A model generated the notes under the pieces. That model made no database searches. It was not told where the DNA came from and was given only the letters and a program-made list of their open reading frames with translations. Shown here in pieces: positions 52,333 to 59,562 of a stretch of 64,000 bases of DNA (within the stretch, counting starts at the first letter, position 1; each line of letters starts with the position of its first letter). The stretch comes from Massilia eburnea (GTDB lineage Bacteria; Pseudomonadota; Gammaproteobacteria; Burkholderiales; Burkholderiaceae_D). The DNA lies in the NCBI RefSeq assembly GCF_009720745.1, contig NZ_WNKX01000017.1, forward strand, positions 62,001 to 126,000, in the 5' to 3' direction. The position numbers and the translations under genes are program-made.

Positions 52333-52761
52333 ATGTCCAAATCCAAGACCCCTGTCGGCTGCCCATGCGGCGGTCCTTCTTTTGAGGCTTGCTGCGGCCC
52401 CTTTATCGAAGGGAAAGCCCTGCCGGAGACGGCTGAGCAGCTGATGCGCTCCCGTTATTCCGCCTATACGCTCCGGAACGAGCCGTATTTGTTGTCAACT
52501 TGGCATGAGAGCACCCGTCCAACGGAGCCAATTATTCAGCAGGACGAGAAGCTCCAATGGCTGGGACTTGAGGTAAAATCTGCTTTACGTTTACGTCAAC
52601 GTAAAGCAGAGGCCCAGCCGAACGAGGATTTTGTCGAGTTCGTTGCCCGCCTGCGCGTGGATGGCCGCGGCCAGCGTCTGCATGAGCTGAGCCGCTTCCT
52701 GCGCGAACCGGGCGAAGGTGGCTTGCGCTGGTTTTACGTCGACGGCGAATTTCCAGAATAA
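52333..52761 (+). CDS. YchJ-family SEC-C motif protein
   Basis: A 142-residue protein from MSKSKTPVGCPCGGPSFEACCGPF (52333); an ATG six codons upstream is possible. The N-terminal CPCGGPSFEACC is a SEC-C zinc-binding motif and EQLMRSRYSAYTLRNEPYLLSTWHESTRP plus VEFVARLRVDGRGQRLHELSRFLRE are the YchJ/UPF0225 core. Function unknown. Codons for ALRLRQRKAEA (52575-52607) coincide with a LiuR-type palindrome that appears to serve the downstream mccB operon, so this gene carries a regulatory site in its coding sequence. Confidence 0.88.
   Translation: MSKSKTPVGCPCGGPSFEACCGPFIEGKALPETAEQLMRSRYSAYTLRNEPYLLSTWHESTRPTEPIIQQDEKLQWLGLEVKSALRLRQRKAEAQPNEDFVEFVARLRVDGRGQRLHELSRFLREPGEGGLRWFYVDGEFPE
52581..52608 (+). 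promoter_or_regulatory. LiuR-type operator inside the ychJ coding region
   Basis: TTACGTCAACGTAA (52591-52604) is a 6-bp inverted repeat with a 2-base centre, nearly identical to the ivd operator. It lies within a larger repeat, TGCTTTACG (52581-52589) and its exact complement (52600-52608), giving a third ACGT core. It is 174 bases upstream of mccB. Position inside a coding gene and match to the two sites at liuR make it a strong candidate for control of the mccB operon. Confidence 0.65.
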
Positions 52762-52777
52762 GACAAGAGGACGAGAC

Positions 52778-54385
52778 ATGCCGCATATCGAAAGCAAACT
52801 CAATCCGCGCAGCGAGGACTTCAAAGCCAACGCCGCCGCCATGCAAGCCCTGGTCGACGACCTGCGCGCCAAAGTCGCGAAAGCGGCGCAAGGCGGCGGC
52901 GAGGCGGCCAGCGCCAAGCACGTGGCGCGCGGCAAACTGCTGCCACGCGACCGCGTACAGATGCTGCTCGATCCCGGCACTCCCTTCCTCGAGTTCTCCC
53001 AGCTGGCTGCCTACGATATGTACGACAACGCCGCTCCGGCAGCAGGCGTGATCACCGGCATCGGCCGCGTGAACGGCCAGGAATGCGTGATCGTGTGTAA
53101 CGACGCCACCGTGAAGGGCGGCACCTACTACCCGATGACGGTGAAGAAACACCTGCGCGCGCAGGAGATCGCGGAGCAGAACAACCTGCCATGTATCTAC
53201 CTGGTGGACTCGGGCGGCGCCAACCTGCCGAACCAGGACGATGTGTTCCCGGACCGCGACCACTTCGGCCGCATCTTCTTCAACCAGGCCAATATGTCGG
53301 CCAAGGGCATCCCGCAGATTGCGGTGGTGATGGGTTCCTGCACCGCCGGCGGCGCTTACGTGCCCGCCATGTCGGACGAATCGATCATCGTCAAAGAGCA
53401 GGGCACCATCTTCCTGGGCGGCCCTCCGCTGGTGAAGGCGGCGACCGGCGAAGTGGTTTCCGCTGAAGACCTGGGCGGTGGCGACGTGCACACCCGCCTG
53501 TCCGGTGTGGCCGACCACCTGGCGCAGGACGATATGCATGCGCTGTCGATGGCCCGCACCATCGTCTCCAACCTGAATCGCCAGAAGCCGCAGCAAGGCG
53601 TGCTGCGCGACGCGGTGGAACCGAAATACGCGCCGGAAGAACTGTACGGCGTGATTCCGGTCGATACCCGCAAGCCTTTCGATATCCGCGAAGTGATCGC
53701 GCGTATCGTCGACGGCTCCGAATTCGATGAATTCAAGGCACGTTACGGCACCACCCTGGTATGCGGCTTCGCCCATATCTACGGCATGAAGGTCGGCATT
53801 ATCGCCAACAACGGTATCCTGTTCTCCGAGTCCGCGCTGAAGGGCACGCACTTTATTGAGCTGTGCTGCCAGCGCAAGATCCCGCTGGTATTCCTGCAGA
53901 ACATCACCGGCTTCATGGTCGGCCGCAAGTATGAAAACGAAGGCATCGCCCGTAACGGCGCCAAGATGGTGACTGCTGTCGCTACCGCCTCCGTGCCGAA
54001 ATTCACCGTGATCATCGGCGGCTCCTTCGGCGCCGGCAACTACGGCATGTGCGGCCGCGCTTACTCGCCACGCATGTTGTGGATGTGGCCTAACGCGCGC
54101 ATCTCCGTGATGGGCGGCGAGCAGGCGGCTGGCGTGCTGGCCACCGTCAAGCGCGACGGCATCGAAGCCAAGGGCGGCAGCTGGAGCGCCGAGGAAGAAG
54201 CAGCCTTCAAGCAGCCGATCAAGGAACAGTACGAGCACCAGGGCCATCCTTACTACGCCTCCGCGCGCCTGTGGGACGATGGCGTGATCGATCCGGCCGA
54301 CACCCGCATGGTGCTGGGCCTGGGCCTCTCCGCCGCGCTCAACGCGCCGATCCCGGACACCAAGTTCGGCGTGTTCCGCATGTAA
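52778..54385 (+). CDS. mccB: Methylcrotonyl-CoA carboxylase, carboxyltransferase subunit
   Basis: A 535-residue protein (also liuB), the family length, started at ATG 52778 with a strong AAGAGGACGAG ribosome site. N-terminal LNPRSEDFKANAAAMQALVDDLRAKV and LPRDRVQMLLDPGTPFLEFSQLAAYDMY are MCC-beta features. The two crotonase-like halves contain CNDATVKGGTYYPMTVKKHLRAQEIA, LVDSGGANLPNQDDVFPDRDHFGRIF and IIGGSFGAGNYGMCGRAYSPRMLWMWPNARISVMGGEQAAGVL. It moves the carboxyl from biotin to 3-methylcrotonyl-CoA in leucine breakdown. Its partner mccA lies 5.2 kb downstream beyond the bio genes. Confidence 0.96.
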   Translation: MPHIESKLNPRSEDFKANAAAMQALVDDLRAKVAKAAQGGGEAASAKHVARGKLLPRDRVQMLLDPGTPFLEFSQLAAYDMYDNAAPAAGVITGIGRVNGQECVIVCNDATVKGGTYYPMTVKKHLRAQEIAEQNNLPCIYLVDSGGANLPNQDDVFPDRDHFGRIFFNQANMSAKGIPQIAVVMGSCTAGGAYVPAMSDESIIVKEQGTIFLGGPPLVKAATGEVVSAEDLGGGDVHTRLSGVADHLAQDDMHALSMARTIVSNLNRQKPQQGVLRDAVEPKYAPEELYGVIPVDTRKPFDIREVIARIVDGSEFDEFKARYGTTLVCGFAHIYGMKVGIIANNGILFSESALKGTHFIELCCQRKIPLVFLQNITGFMVGRKYENEGIARNGAKMVTAVATASVPKFTVIIGGSFGAGNYGMCGRAYSPRMLWMWPNARISVMGGEQAAGVLATVKRDGIEAKGGSWSAEEEAAFKQPIKEQYEHQGHPYYASARLWDDGVIDPADTRMVLGLGLSAALNAPIPDTKFGVFRM

Positions 54386-54397
54386 GGAGTGATGACG

Positions 54398-55183
54398 ATG
54401 ACCTACGAGACTTTGACCGTCGCCATCAACGACAAGATCGCCACCGTCACCCTGAACCGTCCGGACGTGCGCAATGCCTTCAACGAGCATTCGATCAACG
54501 ATCTCACGCGCGCCTTCTCGGAACTGGGCCGCAACGAAAACGTGCGTGCCATCGTACTGGCCGGGAACGGCCCGGCCTTCTGCGCCGGCGGTGACCTGAA
54601 CTGGATGAAGAAGATGGCCCATTACACCCACGAGGAGAATGAGGCCGACGCCATGCAGCTGGCGCAAATGCTGCGCACTATCTACCTGTGCCCGAAACCG
54701 ACCATCGCGCGCGTGCATGGCGATTGCTATGCGGGCGGCATGGGCCTCGTTTCGGCCTGCGACATCATCGTCGCAGTGCCGGAAGCGAATTTCTGCCTGA
54801 GCGAAGTGAAACTGGGCTTGATCCCCGCGACCATTTCGCCGTATGTGATCAAGGCGATGGGTGAGCAGGCTTCGCGCCGCTATTTCCTCACCGCCGAACG
54901 TTTCAGCGCCGCCGAAGCACACCGCATCGGCATGGTGCACGAACTGGTCGCCGCCGACGCACTGGACGCCAGGATGGCGGAAGTGCTGAAGGCGCTGGTG
55001 ACCAACAGCCCGAACGCAGTGAAGGAAGCCAAAGTGCTGGTGCGCGACGTCGTCGGCAAGCCGGTGAACGATGCCCTGCTGGCCGATACGGCCGAACGCA
55101 TCGCCCACATCCGCGCTTCCGAGCAAGGCCGCGAGGGCGTTGCTTCCTTCCTCGAGAAGCGCAAGCCGGGCTGGCTGAATTGA
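54398..55183 (+). CDS. liuC: Methylglutaconyl-CoA hydratase (LiuC, enoyl-CoA hydratase family)
   Basis: A 261-residue crotonase from the ATG of MTYETLTVAINDK (54398), 8 bases after AAGGAG; GTG and ATG codons just upstream are too near that site. The oxyanion-hole segments are VLAGNGPAFCAGGDLNWMKKM and HGDCYAGGMGLVSACDIIVAVPEANFCLSEVKLGLIPATISPYV, where LNWMKKMAHYTHEEN is characteristic of methylglutaconyl-CoA hydratases. It hydrates 3-methylglutaconyl-CoA to HMG-CoA. It lies 12 bases after mccB and 12 before bioA. Confidence 0.92.
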   Translation: MTYETLTVAINDKIATVTLNRPDVRNAFNEHSINDLTRAFSELGRNENVRAIVLAGNGPAFCAGGDLNWMKKMAHYTHEENEADAMQLAQMLRTIYLCPKPTIARVHGDCYAGGMGLVSACDIIVAVPEANFCLSEVKLGLIPATISPYVIKAMGEQASRRYFLTAERFSAAEAHRIGMVHELVAADALDARMAEVLKALVTNSPNAVKEAKVLVRDVVGKPVNDALLADTAERIAHIRASEQGREGVASFLEKRKPGWLN

Positions 55184-55195
55184 ACGGAGCAGTTT

Positions 55196-56524
55196 TTGGA
55201 AGTGAACCAACAAAACGATTGGGTAGCACGTAGCCTGAAGTCAGTCTGGCACCCGTGCACCCAGATGCAGCACCATGAAACGGTACCGCTGATCCCCGTC
55301 AGCCATGGCCGCGGCGTGTGGCTGTATGACCACCAAGGCAACCGCTACCTGGATGCGATCAGCTCCTGGTGGGTGAACCTGTTCGGCCATGCGAATCCGC
55401 GCATCAATGCGGCATTGCGCGAACAGCTCGACATGCTGGAGCATGCGATGCTGGCCGGCTTCACCCACGAGCCGGTGATCCAGCTCAGCGAACGCCTGGC
55501 GGCGCTGACCCAGCACAATCTGGGCCACGCCTTCTATGCGTCCGATGGCGCATCGGCGGTCGAAATCGCATTGAAAATGAGCTTCCACGCCTGGCGCAAT
55601 ATGGGCCAGGGCGACAAGCAGGAATTCGTTTGCCTGAAGGGCAGCTACCACGGCGAGACCATCGGCGCGCTGGCCGTGACCGACGTGGCGCTGTTCAAGG
55701 ATGCCTACGGCCCGCTGCTGCGCGCCACCCAGACCGTGATGTCACCGGATGCGCGCCAGGCCGACGAAGGCGAAACGGCGGCCGACGTAGCGCGCCGCGC
55801 CGCCGCCGATGTCGAGCGCATGTTCACCGAACGCGCCGGCAAAATCGCCGCCATCATCATCGAGCCGCTGGTGCAATGCGCCACCGGCATGGCGATGCAT
55901 GATCCGCTCTACCTGAAACTGGTGCGCGAACTGTGCGACAAGCACGGCGTGCACCTGATCCTGGACGAAATCGCCGTCGGCTGTGGCCGCACCGGCACCT
56001 TCTTCGCCTGCGAGCAGGCCGGGATCTGGCCGGACTTCCTTTGCCTGTCGAAGGGCATCAGCGGCGGCTACCTGCCGCTGTCCATCGTCCTGTCGCGCGA
56101 CGAGATCTATCAGGCCTTCTACGACGCCGACGTCACACGCGGCTTCCTGCATTCGCACTCCTACACCGGCAATCCGCTGGCATGCCGCGCCGCGCTGGCC
56201 ACGCTGGACATCTTTGCTGAAGATCACGTGCTGGAAGCGAACAAGGCGCGCTCACGCAAGCTGACCGAGGCCCTGGCGCCGCTGGCCAGCCACGAGAACA
56301 CCGAGAACTTCCGCAACCGCGGCATGATCTGGGCGTTTGACGCGGTCGGCGCCGCGCCGGGCTTCTCGCGCCGCTTCTTCACCGAAGGCACGAAGCAGGA
56401 ACTGCTGCTGCGTCCAATCGGCAATACCGTGTACCTGATGCCGCCGTACATCCTCAGCGACGAAGAAATCGACGGCCTGGCCGCGCGCACGCTGTCGGTC
56501 TTCGAGAAAACGCGGGTGGGCTGA
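55196..56524 (+). CDS. bioA: Adenosylmethionine-8-amino-7-oxononanoate aminotransferase
   Basis: A 442-residue PLP aminotransferase. There is no ATG at the conserved N-terminus: the best start is TTG at 55196, 6 bases after GGAG, with GTG at 55202 as the alternative. Landmarks: SVWHPCTQMQHHET, LDAISSWWVNLFGHANPRIN, FYASDGASAVEIALKMSFHAW, LILDEIAVGCGRTGTFFACEQ and the PLP lysine in LCLSKGISGGYLPLS. It converts KAPA to DAPA in biotin synthesis using SAM as amino donor. First of four contiguous bio genes set between the leucine genes liuC and mccA. Confidence 0.95.
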   Translation: MEVNQQNDWVARSLKSVWHPCTQMQHHETVPLIPVSHGRGVWLYDHQGNRYLDAISSWWVNLFGHANPRINAALREQLDMLEHAMLAGFTHEPVIQLSERLAALTQHNLGHAFYASDGASAVEIALKMSFHAWRNMGQGDKQEFVCLKGSYHGETIGALAVTDVALFKDAYGPLLRATQTVMSPDARQADEGETAADVARRAAADVERMFTERAGKIAAIIIEPLVQCATGMAMHDPLYLKLVRELCDKHGVHLILDEIAVGCGRTGTFFACEQAGIWPDFLCLSKGISGGYLPLSIVLSRDEIYQAFYDADVTRGFLHSHSYTGNPLACRAALATLDIFAEDHVLEANKARSRKLTEALAPLASHENTENFRNRGMIWAFDAVGAAPGFSRRFFTEGTKQELLLRPIGNTVYLMPPYILSDEEIDGLAARTLSVFEKTRVG

Positions 56525-56526
56525 CC

Positions 56527-57711
56527 ATGGAACTGCTCGCAAAACTCGACCAGCAGCTGCAAGCGCTGGATGACAAGAACCTGATCCGCAAGCGCCGCTC
56601 GGTGGAAACCGCCTGCGCGCCGCGCGTCATGGTCGATGGCCGCGAACTGCTGGCCTTCTGCAGCAACGATTATCTCGGCCTGGCAGCGCACCCGCGCGTA
56701 GGCGAAGCGATGCAGCAAGGTGTTGAACTGTATGGCGCCGGCAGCGGCGCCGCACACCTGGTCAGCGGCCATAGCCGCGCGCACACGTTGCTGGAACAGC
56801 GTCTTGCCGAATTCCTGTCACCGCATCTGGTGGAGGCGCAGGCGCTGTACTTCTGCACTGGCTACATGGCCAACCTGGCCGTGGTGACCGGGTTGGCAGT
56901 TGGCGACAAGGACACTGAAATCTTCAGCGAAGCGTTGAACCACGCCTCGCTGATCGACGGCGCCCGCCTGGCGCGCACCAAGCTGTCCGTCTACCCGCAC
57001 GCGGACGTAGCCGCACTGGGCGCGCTGCTGGCATCCAGCACCGCCAGCAACAAGATCGTGGTCACGGACGCCGTATTCAGCATGGACGGCGACCTGGCAG
57101 ACCTGCCTGCGCTGCTGGCCCTGTGCGAACAGCACAAGGCCTGGCTGGTAGTGGACGATGCCCACGGCTTTGGCACGCTGGGAGAACATGGCCGCGGAGC
57201 GCTCGAGCACTTTGCCATCCGCTCGCCTTACCTGGTGTATGTCGGCACGCTGGGCAAGGCTGCCGGCGTGGGCGGCGCATTCGTGGCGGCGCACCGCACC
57301 GTGGTGGAAACGCTGATCCAGCGTGCCCGCCCATACATCTTCACGACGGCCGCTCCGCCGGCGCTGGCGCACGCGCTGCAGGCCAGCCTCGATATCATCT
57401 GTGGCGACGAAGGCCGAGAGCGCCGCGCCCACTTGCAGGCGCTGGTGGCACAATTGCAGGACAGCCTGCGCCTGAAGCGCTGGCAACTGCTGCCGTCGAA
57501 AACGGCAATCCAGCCAATCATCATTGGCGAAAATGACGAAACCATGCGCCTGTCCGCCGCGCTGTACGAGAAAGGCCTGTGGGTAGGGGGCATCCGCCCG
57601 CCAACCGTGCCGGCAGGTACCGCGCGCCTGCGCATCACGCTGTCCGCCGCCCACACTGCCGACGACGTGCGCCGCCTGGCAGACGCAATTAACGAACTGG
57701 AAAGGACCTGA
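56527..57711 (+). CDS. bioF: 8-amino-7-oxononanoate synthase
   Basis: A 394-residue alpha-oxoamine synthase: LLAFCSNDYLGLAAHPRVGEAM, GSGAAHLVSGHSRAHTLLEQRLAEFL, FSEALNHASLIDGARL, VVTDAVFSMDGDLADLPAL, VVDDAHGFGTLGEHGRGALEH and the PLP lysine in VYVGTLGKAAGVGGAFVA. It condenses pimeloyl-ACP (or -CoA) with alanine to give KAPA. Only two bases separate it from the bioA stop. The pimeloyl genes bioC and bioH are not in this window. Confidence 0.95.
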   Translation: MELLAKLDQQLQALDDKNLIRKRRSVETACAPRVMVDGRELLAFCSNDYLGLAAHPRVGEAMQQGVELYGAGSGAAHLVSGHSRAHTLLEQRLAEFLSPHLVEAQALYFCTGYMANLAVVTGLAVGDKDTEIFSEALNHASLIDGARLARTKLSVYPHADVAALGALLASSTASNKIVVTDAVFSMDGDLADLPALLALCEQHKAWLVVDDAHGFGTLGEHGRGALEHFAIRSPYLVYVGTLGKAAGVGGAFVAAHRTVVETLIQRARPYIFTTAAPPALAHALQASLDIICGDEGRERRAHLQALVAQLQDSLRLKRWQLLPSKTAIQPIIIGENDETMRLSAALYEKGLWVGGIRPPTVPAGTARLRITLSAAHTADDVRRLADAINELERT

Positions 57712-57712
57712 T

Positions 57713-58480
57713 ATGGCGCTAGAAGACCCTGTCATCGCTCCTGAGCCCCAAGCCGCTGCAGCCGCAGACGGCCTGCCGCCGCGCTTCGCCTGCTTTGTGG
57801 CAGGCACCGATACCGAAATCGGCAAGACGCTGACCTCGTCCGCCATGCTGTACGCCCTGGTGCGGCAAGGCGCCCGCGCCTGCGGCATGAAACCGGTCGC
57901 CGCCGGTGCGGTGATGAAAAACGGCCAGTTGCACAACGACGATGCCGACCAGCTGATCGAAGCAAGCAATGTACACTTGCCGCAGTCGCTGACTACCCCA
58001 TTCATGCTGAAAGAGCCGGCTGCCCCACACATCGCCGCCGCCCTGGAAGGCGTGGAAATCGACCCGGTGCCGATCCTGGCTGCGTACGTTGAAATCGCGG
58101 CGGCCACCGATGCCATCGTGGTGGAAGGCGTGGGCGGTTTCCGCGTGCCGCTCACCGACGATTTCGATACCGCCGACCTGGCCGAACAGCTGGCGCTGCC
58201 GGTGGTGCTGGTGGTGGGCCTGCGCCTGGGCTGCATCAACCATGCACTGTTGACGGTCGAAGCAATCGAGTCGCGTGGGCTGAAGCTGGCGGGCTGGGTC
58301 GCCAACACCCTGGAATTTGAAATGAACTTCGCGGACGAGAATATCGCCGCACTGGCAGCGCGCATTCCCGCGCCGCTGCTCGGCCGCATCCCGCGACTGG
58401 CGAAACCGACTGCCGCCGCTGCTGCCGAATACCTGAACTTCACGTCCCTGCCGAACTGGCCGGGCCGCCGCACCAAGTAA
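57713..58480 (+). CDS. bioD: Dethiobiotin synthetase
   Basis: A 255-residue ATPase, a little longer than usual because of an N-terminal 25-residue Ala/Pro-rich lead. P-loop FVAGTDTEIGKTLTSSAML at about 29-47, substrate lysine region CGMKPVAAGAV, VVEGVGGFRVPLTDDFDTADLAEQLALPVVLVVGLRLGCINHALLT and GWVANTLE. It closes the ureido ring of dethiobiotin from DAPA, CO2 and ATP. One base separates its ATG from the bioF stop. Confidence 0.95.
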   Translation: MALEDPVIAPEPQAAAAADGLPPRFACFVAGTDTEIGKTLTSSAMLYALVRQGARACGMKPVAAGAVMKNGQLHNDDADQLIEASNVHLPQSLTTPFMLKEPAAPHIAAALEGVEIDPVPILAAYVEIAAATDAIVVEGVGGFRVPLTDDFDTADLAEQLALPVVLVVGLRLGCINHALLTVEAIESRGLKLAGWVANTLEFEMNFADENIAALAARIPAPLLGRIPRLAKPTAAAAAEYLNFTSLPNWPGRRTK

Positions 58481-58492
58481 GAGAGGAAGAAC

Positions 58493-59533
58493 ATGTCCCT
58501 GCAAGAACCTAAAGCCGTCCAGCTGCACCGACCAACCGCCGCCATCAAGCTGCCGGAAGCCGCCACCTGGCCACTGGAAGACGTGATGGCCCTGTACGAG
58601 CTGCCATTCAACGACCTGATGTTCCGCGCACAGGAAGCACACCGCGCCCACTGGCCGGACGGCGACGTCGAACTGGCGACCCTGCTCTCGATCAAGACCG
58701 GCGGCTGTGAAGAGGATTGCGGCTACTGCCCGCAAGCCGCGCGCTACGACACCGGCGTGGAAGCCAAGAAGATCCTGGACCTGGACACAGTTCTGGACGC
58801 CGCCAAACAGGCAAAAGACAACGGCGCCACCCGTTTCTGCATGGGCGCGGCATGGCGCAGCCCGAAAGAGCGCGACATGGAAAAAGTCGAAACCATGGTG
58901 CGTGAAGTGAAGGCCATGGGCCTGGAGACCTGCGCCACCCTGGGCATGCTGGAAGCCGAACAGGCGCAGCGCCTGAAGGACGCGGGCCTGGACTACTACA
59001 ACCACAACCTGGACACCTCGCCGGACTTCTACGGCGACGTGATCTCCACCCGCCAGTACCAGGACCGCCTGGACACCCTGGGCCACGTGCGCAACGCCGG
59101 CCTGAAGGTCTGCTGCGGCGGCATCGTGGGCATGGGCGAGACGCGCGAACAGCGCGCCGGCCTCATCGCCCAGCTGGCCAACCTGAACCCGTATCCTGAG
59201 TCGGTGCCGGTCAACCACCTGGTGCAAGTGGAAGGCACCCCGCTGCACGGCCTGGACAAACTGGACCCGCTGGAATTCGTGCGCACCATCGCCGTTGCCC
59301 GCATCACCATGCCGAAAGCACGCGTGCGCCTGTCGGCCGGCCGCCGCGAACTGGGCGAAGCCGTGCAGGCGATGTGCTTCATGGCCGGCGCCAACTCGAT
59401 CTTCTACGGCGACAAGCTGCTGACCACCGACAATCCGGAAGCCAACGACGACCGCGCACTGCTGGCCAAATTGGGCCTGCCGACCCGCGGCGCCGTGCTG
59501 GACTCGGTACAAAAAGAAGCCTGCGGCTGCTGA
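58493..59533 (+). CDS. bioB: Biotin synthase
   Basis: A 346-residue radical-SAM enzyme with the 4Fe-4S cysteines C72, C76, C79 in GGCEEDCGYCPQ. Other cores are RFCMGAAWRSPKERDMEKV, ETCATLGMLEAEQAQRLKDAGLDYYNHNLDTSPDFY, KVCCGGIVGMGE and RLSAGRRELGEAVQAMCFMAGANSIFYGDKLLTT. It inserts sulphur into dethiobiotin. The ATG has an AGAGGAAG ribosome site. The gene is followed after 29 bases by mccA, whose product needs the biotin made here. Confidence 0.97.
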   Translation: MSLQEPKAVQLHRPTAAIKLPEAATWPLEDVMALYELPFNDLMFRAQEAHRAHWPDGDVELATLLSIKTGGCEEDCGYCPQAARYDTGVEAKKILDLDTVLDAAKQAKDNGATRFCMGAAWRSPKERDMEKVETMVREVKAMGLETCATLGMLEAEQAQRLKDAGLDYYNHNLDTSPDFYGDVISTRQYQDRLDTLGHVRNAGLKVCCGGIVGMGETREQRAGLIAQLANLNPYPESVPVNHLVQVEGTPLHGLDKLDPLEFVRTIAVARITMPKARVRLSAGRRELGEAVQAMCFMAGANSIFYGDKLLTTDNPEANDDRALLAKLGLPTRGAVLDSVQKEACGC

Positions 59534-59562
59534 TAAGAATTCCAAAAAGAGTAGAGAGAGAC

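Noticed and set aside
52532..55213. Open frame of 893 codons on the minus strand
   Set aside because: Antisense to mccB and liuC; composition typical of a shadow frame.
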